Below, piece by piece: positions 7,793 through 16,156 of a stretch of DNA of 47,393 nucleotides. The DNA comes from Streptomyces luteolifulvus (lineage in GTDB: Bacteria > Actinomycetota > Actinomycetes > Streptomycetales > Streptomycetaceae), in contig NZ_VZRB01000045.1 of assembly GCF_008806595.1 (NCBI RefSeq), positions 1-47,393 of the forward strand, read 5' to 3'. Made by a program: the position numbers and the translations under genes. How positions within the stretch are numbered: position 1 is the first letter of the stretch; every line of letters starts with the position of its first letter. Under the pieces are notes generated by a model. It was given only the letters and a program-made list of their open reading frames with translations. It was not told the origin of the DNA and made no database searches.

Positions 7793-7823
7793 TATGAGCT
7801 CATAAGCCGCCTTTATGAGCGGC
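7793..7823. terminator. Palindrome and hairpin between fprA and spoIIE-type gene
   Basis: TATGAGCTCATA (7793-7804) is a perfect 12-bp palindrome. Directly after it GCCGC (7806-7810) pairs with GCGGC (7819-7823) around an eight-base loop. They lie downstream of the phosphatase stop and upstream of the fprA promoter. Either a second terminator or a regulatory site; the sequence does not decide. Confidence 0.35.
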
Positions 7824-7839
7824 GGCCCGGTATCGCTCA

Positions 7840-7855
7840 CCGGCGGGCCCGCCGG
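7840..7855 (-). terminator. Terminator-like palindrome after the 931-aa phosphatase
   Basis: CCGGCGGGCCCGCCGG is a perfect 16-bp palindrome 38 bases past the stop of the phosphatase gene. It is well placed for termination, although a perfect palindrome has no unpaired loop and could also be a protein-binding site. Confidence 0.45.
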
Positions 7856-7893
7856 ACGGAACGTCTTCGGCCCGGCGGTCACGTGCCGGGGCG

Positions 7894-10689
7894 TCAGGGC
7901 AGGGACTGCGCCGCCCAGATGACCTTGCCCTCGGGCGTGTAGCGGGTGCCCCAGCGCTCGGTGAGCTGCGCCACGAGGAACAGACCGCGCCCGCCCTCGT
8001 CCGTCATGGCCGCGTAGCGCAGATGCGGCGAGGTGCTGCTGCTGTCGAAGACCTCGCAGATCAGGTTGCGGTCCACGAGCACCCGGACATGGACGGAGTC
8101 GCCGCCGTAGCGGATCGCGTTGGTGACCAGTTCGCTCAGGATCAGCTCGGTGGTGAACGTCAGCTCCTCCAGCTCCCACTCGGCCAGCTTCTGCGTGGTC
8201 AGGGCGCGTATCCGTCCGACGGCCGCCGGGTCGGACGGCACCTGCCACTCGGCGATCCGGTCGGCGGGAAGCGCCCGGGTGCGCGCCACGATCAGGGCGA
8301 CGTCGTCGCTCGGCCGGGCGGGGAACCGGGAGTCGAGGACCGCCCGGCAGGTGTCCTCGGGCGACTGCCCGGCCCGTTCCAGGGCGGCGCGCAGCAGGTC
8401 GAGCCCGACGTCGATGTCGTGCTCGCGGTCCTCCACCAGGCCGTCGGTGTACAGGACGAGCCGGCTGCCCTCCGCCAGTTCGAGGTCGGCCGTCTCGAAC
8501 GGCAGGCCGCCGAGCCCCAGCGGGGGACCGGCCGGAACGTCGGGGAAGTCGACGCTGCCGTCGGGGCGGATCACGGCGGGCGGCGGATGCCCGGCGCGGG
8601 CGATGGTGCACAGCCGTGAGACCGGGTCGTAGATGGCGTACAGACAGGTCGCCCCGGTGACGGGGGCGCTGCCGCCGTCCGTCGTCTCGTCCTGGTCGAT
8701 ACGGGCGACCAACTCGTCGAGCAGGGACAGCAGTTCGTCGGGCGGGAGGTCCAGGGACGAGAAGTTGTGCACGGCCGTGCGCAGCCGTCCCATGGTGGCC
8801 GCGGCGTGCAGCCCGTGGCCGACGACGTCTCCCACCACGAGGGCGACCCGGGCCCCGGACAGCGGCAGTACGTCGAACCAGTCGCCGCCCACACCCTCAT
8901 GAGCCGGCAGATAGCGGTAGGCGATCTCCAGGGCGTCCTGCTCGGGCAGACTGCGGGGCAGCAGGCTTCGCTGCAGCGTCACCGCCATGCTGTGCTCACG
9001 TGTGTAGCGGCGGGCGTTGTCGATGGAGACCGCGGCCCGGGCGACCAGTTCCTCGGCGAGGGCCTGCTCCTCGGTGTCGAACGGCTCGGGCTTGTCGTAA
9101 CGCCAGAAGCTGACCACGCCCAGCACCGAGTTGCCCGCGCGCAGCGGCACCGTGATCAGCGAGTGGATGCCGTACTCCACTACCTGCGCGGAGCGCTCCA
9201 GGTCCTGTGCGCGCCAGCCGGGGGCGTCGCCGAGCAGGGGTTCGAGAACGGCCTGGCCCGTGGTGAGGGTGCGGGCCTGCGGGGAGGAGCCGACGAACGC
9301 GATCCGCTCGCCCACCGCGTACAGGGGAGCGTCCTTGCGGATCCCGCTCATCGCCGTGCGGTGCATGCTGCCCGACACGTCCGGCTGCCCGCCGCTCAGT
9401 ACGGCGTCGAACAGGTCCACGGTGGCGAAGTCCGCGAACCGGGGCACCGCCAGTTCGGCCAGCTCCTCGGCCGTGCGGGTGACGTCCAGGCTGGTGCCGA
9501 TGCCCACCCCGGCGTCGTAGAGCATGTCGAGGCGTTCCCGGGCCTCCTCGGCGCGGCCGGACAGGGCCCGCAGCTCCGTCGAGTCGCGCAGCGTGGCCAC
9601 GGCGCCGGGCGGGCCGCCCTGGCTGTCGGTGGTCCGCTGGTTGACCGCAAGGAGCCGGTCCTTGACCAGGTGCACCTCGTCGGTGGCCTCCCGCCCGGAG
9701 GCGAGCAGGGCGGTCATGTCGGGTGCGAGGCCGAGGTCGAGGACATGGCGCCCCTCGGCGTCCTCGGGCAGGTCGAGCAGGCGGTGTGCCTCGTCGTTGG
9801 CGAGCAGTAGCCGTCCCTCGCCGCCGACGATGAGCACGCCCTCGCGGACGGCATGCAGGACCGCGTCGTGGTGCTCGTACATACGGGTCATCTCGTGCGG
9901 GCCCAGGCCGTGCGTCTGGCGCAGCAGCCGCCTGCTCACCAGGGCGGTTCCCGCGGTGGCCAGGACGAGGGCCGCGGCGGCGGCGAGGAGCAGGAGCGGC
10001 AGCTGCCGGTTCGCGGCGACGCCCACGTTCTTCAGGGTGACGCCGGCCGACACGGCGCCCACCACCCTGCCGTCCGGTTCCTCGATGGGCACGGTGGCCT
10101 GGACCAACGGTCCGATGGTCCCCGTGATCTGCTCGGTCACGGTCTTGCCGGCCAGCACGGGTGCGAGGGTTCCGACGAACTTCTTGCCGATACGGTCCGG
10201 TTTGGGGTGGGTGAAGCGGATGCCGTCGGTGTTCATGACGACGATGAAGTCCACCTTGGTCGCCTTGCGTGCCGCTTCGGCGCGCGGCTGCAGCACGGCG
10301 GTGGGGTCGGGGCCTTCGAGTGCCTCGCGGGTGCCCGGCGCGTTGGCGAACGCCTCGGCCACGGCGACCGACCGGTTGCGGGCCTCCTGTGTGCTGTCGT
10401 GGCGCACCTGCAGCACCAGCGCCACCACCGCGGCCACGACCAGCAGCAGCACGATCACCACTTGCAGGAGGAACACCTGTCCGGCGACGCTGCGTCCCCG
10501 CAGCGCGGAGCCCCTTGCCGTGGCCCGTCCGTGGGCGGCCCGGTCCCCGTTCCGTCCCGACTGACCGTGCGGTTTGTTCCGCGTCCGCCGCTCTCGTGTG
10601 TCGTCGGTGAGCTCGGGCGCCCGCCGACGGAGGAGAGTGCCGGGGCGACCGGTCGACCGGGCTCCGGATCGACCCACTAGTCGGACCAT
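7894..10689 (-). CDS. Membrane SpoIIE-type phosphatase with Cache, PAS, GAF and anti-sigma kinase domains
   Basis: Protein of 931 residues. Order: transmembrane helix (72-94), extracellular Cache-like sensor (about 100-215), second transmembrane helix (about 230-251), PAS (about 275-380), GAF (about 400-560), PP2C/SpoIIE phosphatase (about 585-790; GVGGDWFDV, VVGDVVGHGLHAAATMG, LVLYTDGLVEDRE) and an RsbW-like HATPase domain (about 800-930; ELILSELVTNAIRYG, DEGGRGLFLVAQL). Such proteins dephosphorylate STAS antagonists; the kinase domain could reverse this, so both activities may sit in one chain. The first 70 residues are basic and disordered, and there is no clear ribosome site at 10689, so the start is uncertain. 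A STAS-ANTAR gene lies two genes away. Confidence 0.92.
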   Translation of the reverse strand: MVRLVGRSGARSTGRPGTLLRRRAPELTDDTRERRTRNKPHGQSGRNGDRAAHGRATARGSALRGRSVAGQVFLLQVVIVLLLVVAAVVALVLQVRHDSTQEARNRSVAVAEAFANAPGTREALEGPDPTAVLQPRAEAARKATKVDFIVVMNTDGIRFTHPKPDRIGKKFVGTLAPVLAGKTVTEQITGTIGPLVQATVPIEEPDGRVVGAVSAGVTLKNVGVAANRQLPLLLLAAAAALVLATAGTALVSRRLLRQTHGLGPHEMTRMYEHHDAVLHAVREGVLIVGGEGRLLLANDEAHRLLDLPEDAEGRHVLDLGLAPDMTALLASGREATDEVHLVKDRLLAVNQRTTDSQGGPPGAVATLRDSTELRALSGRAEEARERLDMLYDAGVGIGTSLDVTRTAEELAELAVPRFADFATVDLFDAVLSGGQPDVSGSMHRTAMSGIRKDAPLYAVGERIAFVGSSPQARTLTTGQAVLEPLLGDAPGWRAQDLERSAQVVEYGIHSLITVPLRAGNSVLGVVSFWRYDKPEPFDTEEQALAEELVARAAVSIDNARRYTREHSMAVTLQRSLLPRSLPEQDALEIAYRYLPAHEGVGGDWFDVLPLSGARVALVVGDVVGHGLHAAATMGRLRTAVHNFSSLDLPPDELLSLLDELVARIDQDETTDGGSAPVTGATCLYAIYDPVSRLCTIARAGHPPPAVIRPDGSVDFPDVPAGPPLGLGGLPFETADLELAEGSRLVLYTDGLVEDREHDIDVGLDLLRAALERAGQSPEDTCRAVLDSRFPARPSDDVALIVARTRALPADRIAEWQVPSDPAAVGRIRALTTQKLAEWELEELTFTTELILSELVTNAIRYGGDSVHVRVLVDRNLICEVFDSSSTSPHLRYAAMTDEGGRGLFLVAQLTERWGTRYTPEGKVIWAAQSLP

Positions 10690-10771
10690 GAGCCCATGTC
10701 TACACTGCCGCGCCCCGCGAGGCGAGGGGCGTCACATGGTGTGAGGCCGGCGCGGGCCTGCCATGTCCGTT

Positions 10772-13330
10772 TCATCGCGAGCCCGCCCCGGAGTTGGTGC
10801 GTCTGGTGGCGAGCAGCAGCGCGATGTCGTCGGGGCGGTCGGTGGCGTGCCGGGCGGTCGCGGTGAGCCGGTCCGCCACGCCCGCCAGAGAGCGTCCGCC
10901 CGGGCGGACGGCGGGACCGCCGGCCCTGGCCAGGGCGAGGCGCAGCGCGGTGATGCCGTCGTCGATGTCGCCGCCGGGCTGTTCGACCAGCCCGTCCGTG
11001 TAGAGCGCCAGGATGCTGCCGGGTTCCAGCACCAGCTCCGTCACCGGGTAGCGGGCCTGCGCGTCGACGCCGAGCACGACCCCGCCGGGCAGATCGAGGA
11101 TGTGGGTGCGGCCCTCCCGGTCGCGCAGCAGCGGCGGCGGATGCCCGGCCCGGGCCGCGCGGGCCAGACCGGTGACCGGGTCCAGACGGATGTAGCAGCA
11201 GCTCGCGAACAGTCCGGGATCGAGGTCCATGAGCAGCAGGTTGGTGCTGCTCATCACCTCGTCGGGCGGCCGGTCGCCGAGCGCGAACGCCCGTACCGCG
11301 GTGCGCAGTTGGCCCATGGTGGCGGCCGCCTGCACGCCATGGCCCTGTACGTCGCCGATGACCAGGGCGAGCCCGTCCCCGGCCTCGATGACGTCGTACC
11401 AGTCGCCTCCCACGTCCATGCCCTCGGTGCCGGGCAGATAGCGGCCGGCGGTCTCCACCTCCGGGTGCTCCGCGAGCCGCCGGGGGAGCAGGGCGCGCTG
11501 GAGACCGCGGGCGAGCGCGGTCTCGGTCTCGTACCGCTGTGCCTTCTCCATGGCATGGGCGATGAGCCCGGCGAGGGCGGTGAGCACCGTGCGTTCCTCG
11601 GTGCTGAAACCGCGGGGCCGGTCGAAGCCGAGGATGCAGGAACCGACGGCACGGCCGGAGGCGATCAGCGGCAGGAACGCGCGGGCCCCCTCCGTCGCGT
11701 CCAGCGCGATGCCCGGGTAGGCGGCCGACAGCTGCTCCATCGACTCGAAGAAGAGCGGACGGCCGGTCGAGAGCGTCTCCACGCCGGGCAGGTGCTCGTC
11801 GAGTCCCACGCCGTCGAACGGGGCGAGGAAACCCTCCGGGAAGCCGGTTTCCCACGCCAGGTACAGATGCCGTTCCTGCAGCAGGTAGATGGCCAGCCGG
11901 CGGCCGCCGAACGCCGGCAGCAGCTCGCGGACGACGACGGCGGACACCTGGCGGGCGGTGACCGCCTCCGTCAGCGCGATGGCCAGGACGATGGGCCGGT
12001 ACAGCGGCGCGTGCGGGGGCAGGCCGTCGTCCTCCGCCTTGGTGTCCCCGGCCTCACCGGCAGCGGGGGCCGGTTCGGCGGGGGCGTGCGCCATACGGCT
12101 CGCCGGACGGACCGTGCAGGTCAGGACATCTGGGCCGGGATGCACGGACAGGGTCACCCACCCTCCGCCGTACGGGGACGACTCCGACTCGGCGTCCTGG
12201 GCCGCGGGCCGTTGTACGTCGAAGTGCACCGGGTCGGGCGACAGCAGTGCTCTGCGCAGATGATCCTCGGCGTCGGGCCTGCGCAGCCACGGCACGGCCT
12301 CCCACAGGGGCCGGCCGAACAGCTCGGCCCGCGGACGGTTCAGCAGTTCGGCGGCGCGCGGATTGGCGTAGACGATCAGTCCCATCCGGTCCAGGGACAG
12401 CACACCGTCCGGGAGCAGGTCGGCCGCCGCGTCGGCCGCCGGGCCCGGCCCGGGATCCAGGACGAAGCCCCGTACCGGGCGCGCACCGGGCGGTGGGACG
12501 GTCCGGGCCGTGGCCGTGTCGTGCGCACTCCACAGGTCCATGAGCACGTTCCGGCCGTCCCCGGCCCGCAGGTAGAGCGGCAGCAGCGGCGGTGTACCGG
12601 CGGCCGTCTCCCGCAGCGCGGTCAGGACCCGGTGCGCCTCGCTGGGAGTGACCGCGTCCGCGAATGCCTGAACGGACCCCGTGAGGGTCTCCGGCTCCAC
12701 GTGCAGCAGGACCGGCAGATGCTCGTCCACGGTCACGGCGGCCGTCGCCGGATCCCAGGTGAAGCGCCCGACACGCCCGGTCTCACGGCGCTTGGCCGGC
12801 GGCCTGAGGCACAGCGGCTCGCCGTCCCACACGACCGCCGGCCCGTCGGGGCCCTCCAGGCTCCGCAGGGCCTCGCCCAGATCCTCGGCCAGCCGTGCCA
12901 GGCGCTCACGCTCCGACAGCAGCTCGGTGGCGTCCGACACGGCGGGGCGCAGCACGGTCAGTACGCCGTAGGAGGTCGATCCGGCCACGACGGGCGAGTA
13001 CAGGGAGCCGAACTGGAAGGGCAGGCCCGCCGCGAACTGCGGGTAGCGCCGCATCGTCTCCGTGACGTTCGGCAGGACCACCTCCACGCCCAGCCGATGG
13101 GCGTCGGCGGGCGGGAACGGACGGTCGACATGCACCCGCCACCAGGGGCGGAACAGCGGCCCGGGCAGGCCTTCGAGCACGGCCAGACGCAGCAGTCCGG
13201 GCGTGCTGGATCGCAGATAGACCCCTCCCGTGTGGCCGCCGGCCGCGCTGACCGCCTGTGTCGAGGCGTCGATCAGCAGCTCCGCCAGCCGCCCGGGCTG
13301 CGGGTGTCCGTCCTCGGCGCTCCCAGTCAT
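10772..13330 (-). CDS. Cytoplasmic SpoIIE-type phosphatase with GAF and PAS domains
   Basis: Protein of 852 residues from ATG 13330, which has AGGTAGGG just upstream; the open frame continues to 14350 but overlaps the STAS-ANTAR gene and is not coding there. Order: GAF-like domain (about 10-150), central PAS region (about 335-440; GVLSLDRMGLIVYANPRAAELL), GAF (about 475-610) and PP2C/SpoIIE phosphatase (about 620-840; MDVGGDWYDVIEAGDG, VIGDVQGHGVQAAATMG, ILALYTDGLVEQPGG). No membrane helix. It should dephosphorylate a STAS-domain protein in response to a ligand or redox cue. It lies between the other phosphatase and the STAS-ANTAR gene, all on one strand. Confidence 0.92.
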   Translation of the reverse strand: MTGSAEDGHPQPGRLAELLIDASTQAVSAAGGHTGGVYLRSSTPGLLRLAVLEGLPGPLFRPWWRVHVDRPFPPADAHRLGVEVVLPNVTETMRRYPQFAAGLPFQFGSLYSPVVAGSTSYGVLTVLRPAVSDATELLSERERLARLAEDLGEALRSLEGPDGPAVVWDGEPLCLRPPAKRRETGRVGRFTWDPATAAVTVDEHLPVLLHVEPETLTGSVQAFADAVTPSEAHRVLTALRETAAGTPPLLPLYLRAGDGRNVLMDLWSAHDTATARTVPPPGARPVRGFVLDPGPGPAADAAADLLPDGVLSLDRMGLIVYANPRAAELLNRPRAELFGRPLWEAVPWLRRPDAEDHLRRALLSPDPVHFDVQRPAAQDAESESSPYGGGWVTLSVHPGPDVLTCTVRPASRMAHAPAEPAPAAGEAGDTKAEDDGLPPHAPLYRPIVLAIALTEAVTARQVSAVVVRELLPAFGGRRLAIYLLQERHLYLAWETGFPEGFLAPFDGVGLDEHLPGVETLSTGRPLFFESMEQLSAAYPGIALDATEGARAFLPLIASGRAVGSCILGFDRPRGFSTEERTVLTALAGLIAHAMEKAQRYETETALARGLQRALLPRRLAEHPEVETAGRYLPGTEGMDVGGDWYDVIEAGDGLALVIGDVQGHGVQAAATMGQLRTAVRAFALGDRPPDEVMSSTNLLLMDLDPGLFASCCYIRLDPVTGLARAARAGHPPPLLRDREGRTHILDLPGGVVLGVDAQARYPVTELVLEPGSILALYTDGLVEQPGGDIDDGITALRLALARAGGPAVRPGGRSLAGVADRLTATARHATDRPDDIALLLATRRTNSGAGSR

Positions 13331-13548
13331 CGGCCCTACCTCGTCCGTGCGCCGTACAGCGGGCGACACAGCAAGAATGCGCCACGACGGCCCCGGAGCG
13401 CACCTGGTAGAGCAGGGACAGCGGCGATTTCCGGGTGCTGCTGCACCGGACGGGGCGAGGGCCGACGGCGGACGGGTGCCGGTGCCGTCGGTCTCGGCTC
13501 GTACTGCTGCGGCCGAAGCGGACGCGTACGCCTGGCGCGTCTGCTGAC

Positions 13549-14265
13549 TCAGCCGTCCTCGTCGGACACGGGGGACGTGCTCACCTTCGCCACCGCGGTG
13601 GAGAGTTCCTTCTGCACCGACTCCGGCAGCGGAGAGCCATTCGTGGCGTCCACCAGATCCTGGGCCAGGTGGTGCAGCTTGGTGTTGGTGTTCTGGGAGG
13701 CCGTGACCAGCGCGGTCATGGCATCGTCGGGATCGAGACCGAAGGCGGCCATGAGGATGCCGCGGGCCAGGTCTATCGTCGGCCGGGTCTGCATCGCCCG
13801 CCGCAGCTGCACCACCTCGATGCGCAGGTCCTCCTCCGCGGGGCCCGGCCCCCGGTCGCCCTCCGCGGCATCGTCCGTGTCCGCGGCATCGTCCAGGTCC
13901 GCGGCCGTGAACAGCGGCCGGGTGTCCGTGAGCGTGAGCACCCGCTCGACGACGGGCCCGGCGGCTTCGATCCTGACTGTCTTGGACTGTGCGAGGGCCT
14001 GCTGCCGGATGCTCAGCAGGACGTTGAGGGCGGAGCAGTCGCAGAACTCGACGCCGCCCATGTCCAGATCGATGCCGCGGACCGAACGGGACAGCGCGGA
14101 GCGCAGCGCGCGTCGCAGCCGCTGGTCGGTCCCGAGGTCGAGTTCGCCGCGGACGGTGACGATCACGCGGTCGCCGTCGGCGCATGTGGTGATCGTCGGT
14201 TCGGTGTGCCGCGCGGACACGTCCTCCCTCTTCCCGGACGGTGCAGAGTTCGCCGGCTCCGGCAT
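13549..14265 (-). CDS. STAS-ANTAR fusion protein
   Basis: Protein of 238 residues from ATG 14265 (GGGGAGAGG upstream). Residues about 25-130 form a STAS domain like anti-anti-sigma factors (RVIVTVRGELDLGTDQRLRR; FCDCSALNVLL keeps the serine that is phosphorylated in the family, with Cys in place of the preceding Ser). After a linker rich in Asp and Ala comes an ANTAR domain (about 165-225; RRAMQTRPTIDLARGILMAA, TASQNTNTKLHHLAQDLV), an RNA-binding antitermination module. Phosphorylation of the STAS part could therefore gate RNA binding. Two SpoIIE phosphatases follow on the same strand and are obvious candidate partners. It is divergent from a winged-helix gene. Confidence 0.9.
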   Translation of the reverse strand: MPEPANSAPSGKREDVSARHTEPTITTCADGDRVIVTVRGELDLGTDQRLRRALRSALSRSVRGIDLDMGGVEFCDCSALNVLLSIRQQALAQSKTVRIEAAGPVVERVLTLTDTRPLFTAADLDDAADTDDAAEGDRGPGPAEEDLRIEVVQLRRAMQTRPTIDLARGILMAAFGLDPDDAMTALVTASQNTNTKLHHLAQDLVDATNGSPLPESVQKELSTAVAKVSTSPVSDEDG

Positions 14266-14342
14266 GGCCGCCTCTCCCCAGGAGTGCTCGTCCCTTGCCC
14301 CTCCAAGCTCGCTCACCCCCACCGAACACGTCAACAGATACA

Positions 14343-14356
14343 TGAAACAAATTTCA
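14343..14356. promoter_or_regulatory. Inverted repeat between STAS-ANTAR and winged-helix genes
   Basis: TGAAACAAATTTCA consists of perfect 5-bp arms around CAAA. It sits 41-54 bases upstream of the likely start point of the winged-helix gene and 78 bases above the STAS-ANTAR start. A plausible operator for the adjacent regulator; binding is not shown. Confidence 0.4.
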
Positions 14357-14361
14357 GTCTT

Positions 14362-14397
14362 TTGGTTACGTGAACCCGTAGCCGTATAATGCGCTCA
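14362..14397 (+). promoter_or_regulatory. Strong -35/-10 promoter giving a leaderless mRNA
   Basis: TTGGTT (14362-14367) and a consensus TATAAT (14385-14390) are separated by 17 bases. The predicted start point, seven bases after the last T of the -10 box, is the A of the ATG at 14397. There is no Shine-Dalgarno sequence, so the gene is probably leaderless. Confidence 0.65.
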
Positions 14398-14729
14398 TGG
14401 ATGGAGTGCCTCAGCCGCACATGGGATGGACGTTCATCACCAACCACGCACGCGTATTGGCCGCCATTGCCGACAATCAGAGCGCGCGTATCAGAGACAT
14501 TGCCGCGCACTGCCGGCTCACGGAGCGTGCCGTCCAGAAGATCATTTCTGATCTGGAGCAGGGTGGCTTTCTGTCGCACACCCGGGAAGGACGCAGCAAC
14601 ACCTACCGGATCGAACCGGAGAAGGTCCTGCGGCACCCCGCCGAGGCCGGCCTCTCCGTGGCCGCGCTGCTGTCGCTGCTCGTCAAGGACGAGGCCCACC
14701 GCACAAGGCGGCCTCCGCAGCGAGGCTGA
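14397..14729 (+). CDS. Winged-helix transcriptional regulator (MarR-like)
   Basis: Protein of 110 residues with one winged helix-turn-helix: NHARVLAAIADNQSARIRDI, AAHCRLTERAVQKIISDLEQ and the wing GGFLSHTREGRSNTYRIEP. The chain is shorter than typical MarR proteins and lacks their dimerisation helices. Translation probably begins at the first nucleotide of the mRNA (ATG 14397). It is divergent from the STAS-ANTAR gene and may control the intergenic inverted repeat. The ligand is unknown. Confidence 0.85.
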   Translation: MDGVPQPHMGWTFITNHARVLAAIADNQSARIRDIAAHCRLTERAVQKIISDLEQGGFLSHTREGRSNTYRIEPEKVLRHPAEAGLSVAALLSLLVKDEAHRTRRPPQRG

Positions 14730-14737
14730 CGCCGCCC

Positions 14738-14755
14738 CGGCCGGCTCCCCGGCCG
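14738..14755. terminator. Bidirectional terminator hairpin
   Basis: CGGCCGG (14738-14744) and CCGGCCG (14749-14755) form a seven-pair stem with a CTCC loop, placed between the convergent stops of the winged-helix gene and the secreted-protein gene. It can serve both strands. Confidence 0.65.
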
Positions 14756-14756
14756 C

Positions 14757-15212
14757 TCAGTCCCACAGCGGATACGTCATCACGCGCGTGAAGCTCTCCG
14801 GCCGGCCGTCGGGGTAGGTCAGGCTGATCCGGGTGTAGTGCTGCAGCTGGGGGTGTTTCTTCCAGGGCCGCGGGTGGTCGAGGCGCACATCGACCCGGTA
14901 CGTGTGGAATCTGCCCGCCGCGCAGTACGGCTTGCAGTCGTTCACCAGGTTGAGGCCCCGGGCCGTCGCCGAGTGCGCGTTCCACTTGGTCCACTGCAGG
15001 GAGGTGAGCCGGCTGTTGCCGTCACCGCAAGCGAGCATGAAGTCGGCGGGACGGACCTTTGGATGCCAGAAGCAGTCGACGAGCACCGGCGCCCTGGGCT
15101 GCTGTCGCACGGCCTGCGCGGCCGGCGGAGCGGCGCAGGCCGTGCTGACGGCCGCTCCGAGCAGTGCGGCGGAACACAGGGCCACGGCTGTCCTCAGCGT
15201 ATGTCTGCGCAT
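14757..15212 (-). CDS. Small secreted protein, unknown function
   Basis: Protein of 151 residues from ATG 15212 (GGGAAGCGG upstream). A typical signal peptide, RRHTLRTAVALCSAALLGAA, ends near ACAAPPAA; the cysteine there lacks a good lipobox, so free secretion is more likely than lipidation. The mature part has four cysteines (DCFWHP, LACGDG, NDCKPYCAAG), suggesting disulfides, and many aromatic residues. I recall similar small secreted streptomycete proteins without a known function. It stands alone. Confidence 0.8.
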   Translation of the reverse strand: MRRHTLRTAVALCSAALLGAAVSTACAAPPAAQAVRQQPRAPVLVDCFWHPKVRPADFMLACGDGNSRLTSLQWTKWNAHSATARGLNLVNDCKPYCAAGRFHTYRVDVRLDHPRPWKKHPQLQHYTRISLTYPDGRPESFTRVMTYPLWD

Positions 15213-15327
15213 GTCCGCTTCCCGCCTGTCCACAGACGCATGGCCCCGCACCGGCCTTCGTCCCGGTACGACGCTACGACCGCCCCGGGCGGCGCACCAC
15301 TCGAACGGAGCAGCCGCCGGACACCCC

Positions 15328-16032
15328 CTAGACGAGGTGGGCGAAGACGACCAGGTTCTCCGTGTAGTCCTTGGCGCTGCGGTCGTAGGAACCCGCGCAG
15401 GTGATGAGCCGGACCTGGGCCTGGGGGGTGTCGCCGTAGACCCGCTCGTTGGGGAAGTTGTCCTTGTCGAACTTCTCCACGCTGTCGACGACGAAGGACG
15501 CCGTGTGCCGGTCGGCTCGTGCGACGGAGAAGCCGTCCCCCTTCTTCAGTTGGGCGAGTCCGACGAACACGGCTGCGGACGTCTTCGTGTCGACGTGCCC
15601 GGCGATGATCGCTGTGCCCGCCTCGCCGGGGGATGCTCCGGCGGCGTGCCAGCCGACGAGGTTGGTGTCATTGGCGGGCGGGGGCTGGAGCTGCCCCGTG
15701 GGGCCGATGACCAGGTCGGTGAAGGGAGCGTCGACCGAGATCTTCGGGATGAGCAGCCGTACCGGTCTCGAGCGCGGCAGGTGCTTGCCCGCCGGGGCGG
15801 CGGGGGCAGTGCGGGCGGCCGGGGGCGGGGGCGGGGGCGGGGCCGCCGGAGCGGCCTGTCCGACGGGTGGTGGCAGGCGGGCGGTGTCGGACGATGTGTC
15901 ATGGCGGCCGCCGAACAGGCCCACGGCCAGGACCAAGAGGACCACGGCGGACAGCATCATCACACTGGTGCGGGTTCCGGGGTCGGCCGGCGCCGGTTCG
16001 GCTCCGGTGGGGGCGGACGGATGCATTGCCAT
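15328..16032 (-). CDS. Class F sortase
   Basis: Protein of 234 residues. A cytoplasmic N-terminus and one transmembrane helix (about 25-41) lead to a Pro/Ala-rich linker encoded by a GGGGGC repeat, then the sortase barrel (about 92-234). The catalytic His is in IIAGHVDT and the catalytic Cys in RLITCAG; the Arg is probably that of SYDRSAKDYTENLVVFAH. Sortases cleave a sorting motif in surface proteins and attach them to the cell wall. The upstream gene on the same strand encodes an exported protein with a membrane tail, a possible substrate, 124 bases away. Confidence 0.9.
   Translation of the reverse strand: MAMHPSAPTGAEPAPADPGTRTSVMMLSAVVLLVLAVGLFGGRHDTSSDTARLPPPVGQAAPAAPPPPPPPAARTAPAAPAGKHLPRSRPVRLLIPKISVDAPFTDLVIGPTGQLQPPPANDTNLVGWHAAGASPGEAGTAIIAGHVDTKTSAAVFVGLAQLKKGDGFSVARADRHTASFVVDSVEKFDKDNFPNERVYGDTPQAQVRLITCAGSYDRSAKDYTENLVVFAHLV
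15822..15842. repeat. GGGGGC simple repeat in the sortase linker
   Basis: A short tandem run of GGGGGC units within the sortase gene encodes seven consecutive prolines on the minus strand. It is a likely site of length variation between strains. Confidence 0.6.
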
Positions 16033-16156
16033 CGGACATCACTTCTTCTGGTCTTCTGGGGCACGGCAGCAGATGGGACGGGGGGCGGCGGCATGCGGAC
16101 CGGGCCGCCACACAGTGCGCGGGTGGCGGCCCTGCCGCTATCGCGTCGGGCATGGG

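Noticed and set aside
10763..14389. 1208-codon plus-strand open frame
   Set aside because: Antisense to the SpoIIE and STAS-ANTAR genes, with shadow-type composition.
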